A stretch of 64,000 nt of DNA from the NCBI GenBank assembly GCA_021733665.1, contig JAHREI010000003.1, positions 426,307 through 490,306 on the forward strand, given 5' to 3'. The notes below the pieces were generated by a model. It worked only from the letters and a program-made list of their open reading frames with translations, was not told the DNA's origin and did not search any database. This document shows, one piece after another, positions 25,508-34,174 of the stretch (the stretch's first letter is position 1; each line of letters opens with the position of its first letter). The position numbers and the translations under genes were made by a program. The DNA comes from Bacillus subtilis (lineage in GTDB: Bacteria > Pseudomonadota > Alphaproteobacteria > Rhizobiales > Rhizobiaceae).

Positions 25508-27358
25508 ATCTTCCGATATGTTTGTTGATGCGCCGGAGCGCCAATGCGGTCTGAATGTTGTTATGCGCAGCGATTGTCCGCCGACACCGGCACCGGCTGC
25601 CGAATAGCGCTCATCAAAAAGCCGGACATGTTTTGCCCCCCAGGCGAGCACTTCGAGGCTTTCACGTCCCCGTTCAAAGGTCGCAATTCCGGGCAGAAGG
25701 ATGAGAGACAGAATGGTCGCCAACACTGCCGGACGGTAATAGCGCGTGGTCATGCGTACTTTGTTTTCCAAGCTGTGCCGCACCAGCACCACGATCAGCA
25801 GCACTGCATAAGTCACGCTGTTGAGAATGGCGAACAGGTAGAAGCCACGGCTTTCGCCGGCATCCGGCACAAGAAACACCGCCAATACGGAACCGAGCGC
25901 AACAAAGGCATAGGGAACCAGAACCCTGAAAGGCAGCGGATCAACCTCGGATGTTCCCTTCGGTGTCACGCGGAAATCCACAAAAGATCCGGTCATCCAG
26001 TCGCGTAATGCCGCAACCGAGCCTGCCAGTGCCCAAGGCCAGCGGGCGAGCAGAAAGAGCGCGCTCTCCCAGCTCAGAATTTTACCGTTCTCAGGCCGGA
26101 ATGTTCCGGTTGCCCGCCAGCGATAAGCGAAGACCAGCAGGATCAGTGACAGCGGCACAAAATGCGTGAGAAAGTCAGGATAAGTTACGGCCACGAAATT
26201 CTCACCGCGAATAAGCGCAATAACCGGCATGGCAAAAAGTGTTGCTGTGAGCAGCGAAAACAGCGGATACCAGAGCTGCGAAAACAAAAACTGGAAACGC
26301 AGGCGCGGCGACAGACGCGGGATCAGATCCGGCGAATATTGCAGCAGGATCATCACAATGCTGCGTGCCCACTGAAATTCCTGTGTAATCAGATCGCCGA
26401 AAGTGCGGGGGCCGTCACCATGCGCAATAGCATCAATCGCATGAACACCACGCCAGCCATAAGCGTTCATCATCAGCGTTGTGGAATGATCTTCAGCAAG
26501 TTCCGGCCCAAGACCACCTATTTCCTTGAGCGCTACAGTGCGCACCGCATAATGCGAGCCGATGCACATCGGCGCAAAACCACCGCTATAGCCTGCCTGC
26601 AAGGAACCATGAACATTGGCTTCGGCATAGAGCCTGCCGCGTGCCGACCAGCTTTCCGCGGCATTGCGGTCGCAAATACTGGGCGCGGAAACATAACCGA
26701 CAGCCGGATCAGCGAATGGCCGCAACATCTGCCAGAGATAATCCGGTTCGGGCACATGATCGGCATCAAGCTGCGCAACAAAATCATAGCGCGCATAGCC
26801 GTAATGATCGTAGAAAAACGCAAGATTGCCTTCTTTGCAGCGCGTGCGGCGCGGCCATGTCTGCCGGTGATAATCGGCGCGGCCTTTACGTGTCGATACG
26901 AAAACCCCGTGCTCGCGGCACCATGCCAGTGTTTCCGGTGACGGGTCTTCATCCGCAAGCCAGGTATCATGCGCCTGTGTCTGCGCAAGCATCGCCAGCA
27001 AAGTTTCAGTGACAATTGAAAATGGTTCCGACGGTGCCTTGGTCACAACCATCGCAATCCGGCTGTTCTCCGGTATGCGCAATGCACCGACGGGCTTAAC
27101 CGCAAAATAAAACATGCCCAGAAAATAGGCTGGCAACAATGTGAGCCAGGCCAGCACCAGCGTTGCAACAATACTGCCGAATACACTCACATGGTGTTCA
27201 GGCTGCAGCCACCAGACCCAGAAATAGATGAAAGCCGCCAGCCATATGGCAACACCGGCAAGATATTCTGCCCGTCTGTAGCCCTGAAATACGGATGCCA
27301 GCAGCGGTTCACCATTCAGCGTGAAGGACTTTTGTCTGTTGACGGCAGGAAGTGTCAT
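25505..27358 (-). CDS. Membrane glycosyltransferase, GT2 cellulose-synthase-like
   Basis: The 617-residue processive-type glycosyltransferase has two N-terminal transmembrane segments, a cytoplasmic GT-A domain and about six C-terminal segments. Catalytic features are QLDADHVPEPDY (DxD), GPELAEDHSTTLMM (acceptor-site Asp, AED for the usual TED) and QEFQWARS, a variant of the QxxRW motif. The C-terminus lacks a clear PilZ domain, unlike BcsA, so c-di-GMP control at this protein is not evident. Donors could be UDP-glucose, UDP-galactose, UDP-glucuronate or UDP-xylose, all made by its operon neighbours. It starts in an ATGA overlap with galE. Confidence 0.88.
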   Translation of the reverse strand: MTLPAVNRQKSFTLNGEPLLASVFQGYRRAEYLAGVAIWLAAFIYFWVWWLQPEHHVSVFGSIVATLVLAWLTLLPAYFLGMFYFAVKPVGALRIPENSRIAMVVTKAPSEPFSIVTETLLAMLAQTQAHDTWLADEDPSPETLAWCREHGVFVSTRKGRADYHRQTWPRRTRCKEGNLAFFYDHYGYARYDFVAQLDADHVPEPDYLWQMLRPFADPAVGYVSAPSICDRNAAESWSARGRLYAEANVHGSLQAGYSGGFAPMCIGSHYAVRTVALKEIGGLGPELAEDHSTTLMMNAYGWRGVHAIDAIAHGDGPRTFGDLITQEFQWARSIVMILLQYSPDLIPRLSPRLRFQFLFSQLWYPLFSLLTATLFAMPVIALIRGENFVAVTYPDFLTHFVPLSLILLVFAYRWRATGTFRPENGKILSWESALFLLARWPWALAGSVAALRDWMTGSFVDFRVTPKGTSEVDPLPFRVLVPYAFVALGSVLAVFLVPDAGESRGFYLFAILNSVTYAVLLIVVLVRHSLENKVRMTTRYYRPAVLATILSLILLPGIATFERGRESLEVLAWGAKHVRLFDERYSAAGAGVGGQSLRITTFRPHWRSGASTNISED

Positions 27359-28341
27359 GATCTCGCCTCCAGTCCGAAGAAAGGAGCCGCAGTCCGGACG
27401 ATTATTTCCAGATCCGAATATTGCGGTTCAAAGCCGAGCATATGGCGTGCAAGAGCGGGATCGGCATAAAGAGCCGGCGGATCGCCTGCACGGCGCGGAC
27501 GGATAATAACGGGAACCGGATGGCCGGTTACCTTGTCAATCGTATTGAGGATTTCGCGGATAGATGAGCCGCGTCCTGTACCGAGATTGACAGCAAGATT
27601 GTCACCGCCACCGGCAAGATAATCGTAAGCCAGAACATGCGCGCGGGCGAGATCGGTGACATGAATATAATCCCGCACACAGGTGCCGTCTTCGGTGTCA
27701 TAATCATCTCCGAAAATCTCAAGCTGCGCAATTTTTCCGGCTGCTGCCAGCAGCGCGCGGGGAATGAGATGGGTTTCCGGATCATGCCACTCTCCCAGTT
27801 CACCTTCCGGATCCGCTCCGGCCGCATTAAAATAACGCAGAGCCACATAGCGCAGTCCGAAGGCCAAGGCATAATCAGCCAACATATGTTCAGCAATCAG
27901 CTTGGTCTGACCATAAGGGCTGACAGGGATTTGGGCGGCAGTTTCCGCAACCGGCAGATTTGCCGGCACGCCATAAGTGGCGCAGCTCGAAGAAAAGATA
28001 ACCTTATCCAGCCCTGTCTCGCGACAGGCATCCAGTAAAGACAAAGTCCCGCAAACATTATTACGATAATATTTTGCCGGATCTTCAACGGATTCCCCGA
28101 CATAGGCGGAAGCAGCAAAATGAATAACCGCAACCGGCATATAACGCAGGATTGTTTCCGTCAGTAACATCGTGTCCAGAATATCCGCCTGAACAAGCGG
28201 CCCATAGCGCACCGAAGACCGATGTCCTGTTGACAGATTGTCATAGACAACAGGCTCAATACCCCGTGACTTCAAAAGCTTGGCTGTATGACTGCCGATA
28301 TATCCGGCTCCGCCTGTAATCAAAATGCGCTTTGCTGTCAT
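27355..28341 (-). CDS. galE: UDP-glucose 4-epimerase
   Basis: The 328-residue extended SDR has the NAD-binding start [23 protein letters not shown], the SSSCATYG serine and catalytic YGQTKL (Tyr-x3-Lys). [22 protein letters not shown] (key parts [12 protein letters not shown]) is the standard GalE substrate region. It interconverts UDP-glucose and UDP-galactose in the cytoplasm. ATGA overlaps with both neighbours show tight coupling in the polysaccharide operon. Confidence 0.93.
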   Translation of the reverse strand: MTAKRILITGGAGYIGSHTAKLLKSRGIEPVVYDNLSTGHRSSVRYGPLVQADILDTMLLTETILRYMPVAVIHFAASAYVGESVEDPAKYYRNNVCGTLSLLDACRETGLDKVIFSSSCATYGVPANLPVAETAAQIPVSPYGQTKLIAEHMLADYALAFGLRYVALRYFNAAGADPEGELGEWHDPETHLIPRALLAAAGKIAQLEIFGDDYDTEDGTCVRDYIHVTDLARAHVLAYDYLAGGGDNLAVNLGTGRGSSIREILNTIDKVTGHPVPVIIRPRRAGDPPALYADPALARHMLGFEPQYSDLEIIVRTAAPFFGLEARS

Positions 28342-29390
28342 TTGACCATCTCCCGTAATTCGGGAGCAGAAAGACTGAGGCGGCTTTCAAAATAAGCAAT
28401 CGTCTTCCGCAAACCTTCGGTTAACTGAACCTGCGGCTGCCAATCCAGCTCGCGCTTTGCAAGTGCAATATCGGGGCGACGCTGACGCGGATCATCAATG
28501 GGAAGCGGGTGATGGACAATACGGGAGCGCGCCCCTGTTAGTTCAATCACCGTTTTTGCCAGATCACCGATCATAAACTCCGCCGGATTTCCCAGATTAA
28601 CCGGCCCTGTCACGGATGTGTCTGCCGCCATCAGACGGACAAAACCTTCGATCAAGTCATCCACATAGCAAAAGGAACGGGTCTGTGTGCCATCACCATA
28701 AATCGTGATGTCATCGCCCTTCAGCGCCTGTACAATGAAATTAGAAACCACACGTCCGTCATCCGGCCGCATATGCGGGCCATAGGTATTGAAAATACGA
28801 ACGATTTTGATTTCAGTGTTATAAGCCTTGTGAAAATCAAAAAATAAGGTTTCCGCACAACGCTTACCCTCGTCATAACAAGAGCGCGGGCCAAACGGAT
28901 TAACATTCCCCCAATAGGTTTCGACCTGAGGATGGACATACGGATCGCCATAAACTTCAGATGTAGAGGCCTGAAAAATGCGGGCATTGTATTTTCTTGC
29001 CAGTGTCAGCAGACTATGGGCACCCAAAACGCTCGTTAGCGTTGTATGTACCGGATCAGCCTGATAATGTGGCGGGGATGCCGGACAAGCCAGATTATAA
29101 ATCTCATCCGCCTCCAGATCGAACGGCGTGACAATGTCATGCGAGATAACACGAAACGTATCAAAGCTCAGCAGATGCATAATATTCTGCATATTTCCGG
29201 TCGAGAAGTTATCAATACAGATAACCTGATGCCCTGAACGGAGCAGACGTTCACAGAGGTGCGAACCGAGGAAACCGGCTCCGCCTGTAACGATAATTTT
29301 TCTCTGCAATATATCCCGATGAACAGCATACAACATCCGTGCAGATGCTCTCTCGGACAGACTGCAGACGAGAGAATTAACCTCACCCAT
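28338..29390 (-). CDS. UDP-glucuronate decarboxylase (UDP-xylose synthase)
   Basis: The protein has 350 residues from the ATG at 29390 with GGAG 6 bases upstream. Upstream TTG (29405) and ATG (29396) are in frame but badly spaced. It has the SDR start [38 protein letters not shown], catalytic YDEGKR and [16 protein letters not shown], the last being diagnostic of UXS rather than GalE. It converts UDP-glucuronate to UDP-xylose. As first gene of the operon it shows that a xylose- or glucuronate-containing polymer is likely. An N-terminal extension of about 30 residues precedes the Rossmann fold. Confidence 0.9.
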   Translation of the reverse strand: MGEVNSLVCSLSERASARMLYAVHRDILQRKIIVTGGAGFLGSHLCERLLRSGHQVICIDNFSTGNMQNIMHLLSFDTFRVISHDIVTPFDLEADEIYNLACPASPPHYQADPVHTTLTSVLGAHSLLTLARKYNARIFQASTSEVYGDPYVHPQVETYWGNVNPFGPRSCYDEGKRCAETLFFDFHKAYNTEIKIVRIFNTYGPHMRPDDGRVVSNFIVQALKGDDITIYGDGTQTRSFCYVDDLIEGFVRLMAADTSVTGPVNLGNPAEFMIGDLAKTVIELTGARSRIVHHPLPIDDPRQRRPDIALAKRELDWQPQVQLTEGLRKTIAYFESRLSLSAPELREMVK

Positions 29391-29674
29391 CTTCATCTCC
29401 GTCAAGATAATGTTTTATGTTTGCTTATGTGAAAATCAGATATTCATTAATGCAGAAAAATTTAATCAAATTACTCAAGTTATAAACTGTGTTTTAAGAG
29501 TAATAATTTTATATACTATATAGCTATGCAGCATAGGGATGTCGTTATCACAGCATCCTGAAAATTATCATTTCGTGCATTTCTTATATAATATGATAAA
29601 ATAATAGCCGATCTTCCTGTGAAAAGACTTCACAGGTTCTCACTACCCGATCGACAGTGAACAGGAGAAACCGG
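29391..29674. promoter_or_regulatory. AT-rich divergent promoter region
   Basis: This is the intergenic stretch between the UXS and AraC-type starts and is much richer in A/T than the flanking genes. It contains a perfect 8-5-8 hairpin CCTGTGAA/TTCACAGG (29616-29623, 29629-29636) in the AraC leader. It should hold both promoters and possibly the AraC-type operator; no consensus promoter is assigned. Confidence 0.5.
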
Positions 29675-30844
29675 ATGCATAAGCAGTCTGACACTCCGAA
29701 AGAAACCAACGGCTCACTGTCCGCGGAAGCAACATGGCCGCAAATTGAACGCCGCCGGTATCCGCGCAATGGGGACGGCATTACCAAGCCGGTTGCTCTT
29801 CCAGCTACAGCACCACCTGTACCATCTTTACATTTTTCCACTCAGGGTCTGCCGCCAGCAGAACAATTTAAAGCCTGGCGCGCCTATATGCAGCCGATTA
29901 TCGATGTACGGCTGCCCGACAATGTCACCCCCGAAGACGGTTTCATCGTGTCACATACAGTATGGCATTTAGGGAGAATGCTACTTGTCCGGCAACGGAG
30001 TGACGCTTATAGCTATGCCCGTACAACGGCTCAATTGCGCTATAGCCCGATTGATCATTGGTATCTGGGTCTTCGCCGCAGCGGTGAGGCATGGACAGAG
30101 GTTGACGGCAAAGTCATTAAGACCGGTTGCGGACGTGTTGCCTTCCGTACACTCGGGCATCCATACAGAGGGCGTTGTACCCAGTCTGAGATCATATTAC
30201 TTTATATGCCCTATAGCCTGTTTTCCAGCGAAGCAGGCCTCTTTAAATCAGTCAATAATTGCATTCTTTCGGGAACACTTGCGGAATTACTGGCCAATTA
30301 TCTGGGGCAAGTAGAAGTACATTTATCGTCTCTGACATTGAATGACTTACCTGGTATTGTACAAACAATCAGAAATATGATTGCAAACGGTCTCGAGCCT
30401 TGCCTCCGCTCAGACCCGGATCACACAGAACACTCCGCCTTTGGCACGATGGAACGAGTGCATCACTACATTCATCATAATCTGCACGATCCGCAGCTTA
30501 CAGCAGATAAAATCTGCCGGTCTGTGGGAATGTCCCGTACCCGTCTTTATCAGCTTTTTGAGGGGCGTGGAGGCGTTTTGAATTATATCCGCAAACAACG
30601 TTTGCAAGCGGCATATGAAAAACTACAAGATCCTGATAATCAAGACAGAGTGCTGGATATAGCTCAAACTGCCGGATTTGAAGTTGCAGCAAATTTCACC
30701 CGCGCCTTCACCAATGAATTCGGCATAAGCCCAAGCAAAGTGCGCAAAAGCCTAACGTATTTTCCTTCAGAAAATACAGTGGCAACGACTTCGGACAATA
30801 AACAGATCAGTTTTGAAAACTGGCTGCGCAATCTTGATTTGTAG
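29675..30844 (+). CDS. AraC-family transcriptional regulator
   Basis: The protein has 389 residues from the ATG at 29675, which has AGGAG 7 bases upstream; an in-frame GTG at 29657 is rejected. The central part (about 60-230) resembles the AraC-binding-like domain of the FeaR/NitR kind (FKAWRAYMQPIIDVRL, key part FKAWRAYMQP). The C-terminal double HTH (about 265-365) has LTADKICRSVGMSRTRLYQLF and VLDIAQTAGFEVAANFTRAFTNEFGISPSKVR, quoted here as SVGMSRTRLYQLF and FTNEFGISPSKVR. It is divergent from the polysaccharide operon and may regulate it or the MBL-fold gene downstream. Confidence 0.88.
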   Translation: MHKQSDTPKETNGSLSAEATWPQIERRRYPRNGDGITKPVALPATAPPVPSLHFSTQGLPPAEQFKAWRAYMQPIIDVRLPDNVTPEDGFIVSHTVWHLGRMLLVRQRSDAYSYARTTAQLRYSPIDHWYLGLRRSGEAWTEVDGKVIKTGCGRVAFRTLGHPYRGRCTQSEIILLYMPYSLFSSEAGLFKSVNNCILSGTLAELLANYLGQVEVHLSSLTLNDLPGIVQTIRNMIANGLEPCLRSDPDHTEHSAFGTMERVHHYIHHNLHDPQLTADKICRSVGMSRTRLYQLFEGRGGVLNYIRKQRLQAAYEKLQDPDNQDRVLDIAQTAGFEVAANFTRAFTNEFGISPSKVRKSLTYFPSENTVATTSDNKQISFENWLRNLDL

Positions 30845-31048
30845 CGTCATAAACAAAGAAAACAGCAGTCATTTCCGAATTTCTGATCACCGTTTGTAAT
30901 TATAAAGCCTAATTTTATTATACCACCTAGAAAAAAGCTGTCTTTGGCAGCGTATAGTTTTCTCCGTACTCTTCCCTTGTAAGTTCTGAAATATTCGGAG
31001 CGATATGGCGTTAAACCAAGCGCTCCGCCTTATCAGGGAGGAAGCGTA

Positions 31049-32047
31049 ATGACAAAACTAATGACGCCTTACATAAACCGACGCCACTTGCTTGTAGCTT
31101 TGGGTGCCGGAGCTTTTGCTGCAGGATTTGAGACATTTAATCCGGTTACGGCCTTTGCCAAGGCACCCAAGCTCGGCGTTTTTGTGCCCGGCTGGTATCG
31201 TTTTAATATCGGCGACATCGAGGCAACAATCATTTCTGATGGTCTGCTTGATCTTGGCTCGGCGACAGATCAGTTTCCGGCGGCACCTGCAGACGAAATC
31301 ACACAAATCATGAAGAATGAGTTTCTGCCTGTTCAGCCAATGATGCTGGAGCAAAACTGTCTGGTCATTAATACCGGTGACCGGCTCGTCCTTTTTGACA
31401 GTGGCATGGGCGCAGATCAGCTCTTTGGGACGCAAGCAGGGCGTATTCTTAAAAATCTCGCTGCCGCTGGTATTAATCCTGCAGATATTGATGACATTGT
31501 ATTGACCCATGCGCATTGTGATCACTGCTGGGGCATGGTTGCAGACGATAACAGTCTGAACTTTCCGAACGCGCAAGTGCATATCTCACAGGCGGATTTT
31601 GATTTCTGGACTGATGAAACCAAACTGCAGGCAGATGGATTTATACCCAAATTCGTCGCTGGTGCCCGCAAAAATCTGCTTCCCTATCGGGACAGAATGT
31701 ACTTCGTGAAAGATGGTAAGGAAGTCTTAGCCGGCGTTACCGCCCTGCATACACCCGGTCATACTGTAGGGCACACATCTTATGTCATCTCATCCGGTAA
31801 CAACACATTTCTCAATGTCGGTGATGTCGTTCACCATTACGCATTGTTGTTTCAGAATCCCCAATGGGAGTTTGCCTTCGATAGCGATCCGAAAGTCGCT
31901 GCGCAAACACGTCTGAAGCTGTTTGACATGGCTTCCACTGATCAGATGCCGATGATTGGCTATCATTTTCCGTTCCCGGGCCTCGGTCATATAAGACGTG
32001 AGGGAACGGCCTTTGATTATGTGGCAATTCCGATGCAACACAGTTAA
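31049..32047 (+). CDS. Exported MBL-fold metallo-hydrolase
   Basis: The protein has 332 residues. A Tat-like signal (NRRHLLVALGAGAFAAG) suggests folded export with metal already bound. The metallo-beta-lactamase motif is complete: VLTHAHCDHCWG, HTPGHTVGH for the next His and NVGDVVHH for the bridging Asp. The final His is in IGYHFPFPG. Overall it is of the lactonase/quorum-quenching AiiA-like or N-acyl hydrolase branch. The substrate is unknown. GGGAGGA precedes the ATG. It is separated from the catabolic island by a bidirectional terminator. Confidence 0.87.
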   Translation: MTKLMTPYINRRHLLVALGAGAFAAGFETFNPVTAFAKAPKLGVFVPGWYRFNIGDIEATIISDGLLDLGSATDQFPAAPADEITQIMKNEFLPVQPMMLEQNCLVINTGDRLVLFDSGMGADQLFGTQAGRILKNLAAAGINPADIDDIVLTHAHCDHCWGMVADDNSLNFPNAQVHISQADFDFWTDETKLQADGFIPKFVAGARKNLLPYRDRMYFVKDGKEVLAGVTALHTPGHTVGHTSYVISSGNNTFLNVGDVVHHYALLFQNPQWEFAFDSDPKVAAQTRLKLFDMASTDQMPMIGYHFPFPGLGHIRREGTAFDYVAIPMQHS

Positions 32048-32049
32048 AA

Positions 32050-32081
32050 AAAAGACTGGCCGGCAATCCGGCCAGTCTTTT
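32050..32081. terminator. Bidirectional rho-independent terminator
   Basis: GACTGGCCGG (32054-32063), CAAT loop and CCGGCCAGTC (32068-32077) form a perfect GC-rich stem. It is preceded by an A-run and followed by TTTTCATTTTC, so it terminates both the MBL-fold gene and the convergent hydratase operon. Confidence 0.92.
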
Positions 32082-32092
32082 CATTTTCTCAG

Positions 32093-32935
32093 TTATTCCG
32101 ATCTGGCCTGCATGGTCATCACGCCATTGGCATCCAATACCCAAAAACTGCTTTCCTCATCCCCTTGTTTTCCATGCACAGTGAAATGTGAACCATCAAA
32201 CAAGGGTGACAGCCCGCGAAAGCTGAAACAATCAGGAAGACGTCCGTTATTCATCTGGCAAGCCATACGCAGCATATAATTTGCCTGAAGGGGACCATGC
32301 ACAATCAACCCCGGATAGAACTCTTCGTGAATACAATACTCACGATCATAATGTATCCGGTGCCCGTTAAAAGTAACCGCAGAATAGCGCATCAGTAATG
32401 TCGGCGTCGCATCAATCTCCAGCATCATATCTGCAGGCATTGATGCCGCTTTAGCAGGCGGTTTTTTAGCATATGCTTCCAACCCACGATAAACAATATC
32501 GTGGCGTTCCTTGAGTATAACGGCATCTTCCACTGTATACTCATGGTGCACAGTCACAAAACATAATGTGCCGCTGCGCCCCTCTTTAAGGGCAATATCA
32601 GTGACTTTCGAGATGCGCCGCACCTCATCCCCGACATGAAAAACATCCGAAAAACGCAACTCACCGCCAGCCCACATCCGGCGTGGCAACGGCACCGGCG
32701 GCAAGAAAGCACCACGCGCCGGATGGCCATCTGCGCCCAGCTCTGTCATCGGCACAATATCCGGTGAAAGACACCAGTGAATACCAACAGGGGCTATGTC
32801 ACCATCGACAAGACCACAGGGTTCGTTCAACACTCCGGCCAGACTGTTAGCAAGACGCGGTGTAATCCTGTCCACAGTCTCACGTTCGGAACCCAGCCAT
32901 TTATTCAAATGTTGAATATCAATTTTTTCAAACAT
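32093..32935 (-). CDS. MaoC / FAS1-like acyl-CoA hydratase (mesaconyl/itaconyl-CoA hydratase-like)
   Basis: The 280-residue double hot-dog protein has an N-terminal FAS1-like dehydratase half (WCLSPDIVPMTELGADGHP, LPRRMWAGGELRF). The C-terminal MaoC half has FNGHRIHYDREY as hydratase motif and PGLIVHGPLQANYM as closing strand. The length and layout fit the mesaconyl-C4-CoA/3-methylfumaryl-CoA/itaconyl-CoA hydratase group. It could hydrate a branched unsaturated C5 acyl-CoA to citramalyl-CoA or a relative. It is last in an operon with an acyl-CoA dehydrogenase, MmgE/PrpD and a CitE-like lyase. The family is firm, the substrate inferred. Confidence 0.82.
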   Translation of the reverse strand: MFEKIDIQHLNKWLGSERETVDRITPRLANSLAGVLNEPCGLVDGDIAPVGIHWCLSPDIVPMTELGADGHPARGAFLPPVPLPRRMWAGGELRFSDVFHVGDEVRRISKVTDIALKEGRSGTLCFVTVHHEYTVEDAVILKERHDIVYRGLEAYAKKPPAKAASMPADMMLEIDATPTLLMRYSAVTFNGHRIHYDREYCIHEEFYPGLIVHGPLQANYMLRMACQMNNGRLPDCFSFRGLSPLFDGSHFTVHGKQGDEESSFWVLDANGVMTMQARSE

Positions 32936-32943
32936 GACTAACT

Positions 32944-34113
32944 TTAATAAGAACGAGGAAGACCCAGAATATGCTCAGCAACATAGCTAAGAATAAGATT
33001 GGTTGAGATAGGGGCTACCTGATACAAACGGGTTTCGCGAAATTTACGCTCAACATCATATTCGCTGGCAAAACCAAAGCCCCCATGGAACTGAATACAG
33101 GCATTAGCAGCTTCCCATGAGGCTTTCGCTGCCAGATATTTTGCCATATTAGCTTCTGCGCCGCAGGATTTTCCGGCATCATAAAGACGGCAAACCTGAT
33201 ATCGCATCAGATTAGCGGCTTCAATTTCGATATGTGCTTCCGCAATCGGAAATTGCACACCCTGATTTTGGCCGATCGGGCGTCCGAAAACCACACGCTC
33301 CTTGGTATAAGCCACGACCTTATCAGTAAACCAATAACCGTCACCAATGCACTCAGCAGCAATCAGCGCACGTTCGGCATTCAAACCGGTCAGAATATAT
33401 TTGAACCCCTGCCCCTCCTCACCGATTAAATTGTCTGCAGGGATTTCGAGATTATCAAAGAACAACTCATTTGTTTCATGATTGACCATATTGCGAATGG
33501 GACGAACTTCCATTCCCTGTTTAATCGCGTCTTTAATATCCACCAGAAAAATAGACAGGCCTTCGGATTTCTTTTGCACCTGTTCAAGCGGCGTTGTTCT
33601 TGCCAGTAACACCATCAGATCAGAATGCTGTATACGGGAAATCCAAACTTTCTGGCCATTAATCACATAGCGGTCGCCTTTTTTAACAGCCACAGTTTTA
33701 ATACGTGTTGTATCTGTGCCGGTTGTAGGCTCTGTTACCGCCATAGATTGCAAGCGCAATTCGCCCGATGCAATTTTCGGCAAATAATAGCGCCGCTGTT
33801 CTTCGGAGCCATGCCGGATCAACGTATTCATATTATACATCTGACCATGGCAGGCACCGGAATTGCCACCTGCACGGTTAATTTCCTCCATGATCACAGA
33901 AGCTTCCGTTAGGCCAAGCCCCGCACCGCCATATTCCTCCGGTATCAATGCTGCCATCCAGCCTTCGCGGGTCAATGCTTCTACAAAATCTTCAGGATAT
34001 GCCTGTTGCTCATCAATATGGCGATGATATTCTGCCGGAAAACTCTGGCATAAAGCACGGATGCCTTCACGAATATCTGTAAAGGCTTCATTCGGATTAA
34101 GAAAATTATTCAC
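32944..34113 (-). CDS. Acyl-CoA dehydrogenase with IVD-like catalytic Glu position
   Basis: The protein has 389 residues from a GTG with GGAG upstream. FAD/acyl-CoA motifs are MAVTEPTTGTDTT and NGQKVWISR. The base found near residue 376 of medium-chain enzymes (YEGT) is absent; the aligned stretch reads LYQVAPIST. In LNAERALIA, Glu247 occupies the position used by isovaleryl-CoA and long-chain dehydrogenases. It should therefore be active, probably on a branched or bulky acyl-CoA, passing electrons to ETF. The neighbouring hydratase and CitE-like lyase suggest a dicarboxylyl-CoA such as methylsuccinyl-CoA, which is inference. Confidence 0.88.
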   Translation of the reverse strand: MNNFLNPNEAFTDIREGIRALCQSFPAEYHRHIDEQQAYPEDFVEALTREGWMAALIPEEYGGAGLGLTEASVIMEEINRAGGNSGACHGQMYNMNTLIRHGSEEQRRYYLPKIASGELRLQSMAVTEPTTGTDTTRIKTVAVKKGDRYVINGQKVWISRIQHSDLMVLLARTTPLEQVQKKSEGLSIFLVDIKDAIKQGMEVRPIRNMVNHETNELFFDNLEIPADNLIGEEGQGFKYILTGLNAERALIAAECIGDGYWFTDKVVAYTKERVVFGRPIGQNQGVQFPIAEAHIEIEAANLMRYQVCRLYDAGKSCGAEANMAKYLAAKASWEAANACIQFHGGFGFASEYDVERKFRETRLYQVAPISTNLILSYVAEHILGLPRSY

Positions 34114-34174
34114 TGATCATACTCCGGAAGAGTGAGGCAGGTTTTGCTCTGATGCAATCGCGTCAGAAGGCAGC

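Noticed and set aside
26162..26941. 259-codon ORF antisense to the GT2 gene
   Set aside because: It is a shadow of a strongly supported glycosyltransferase, with Arg/Cys-rich composition and no family motif.
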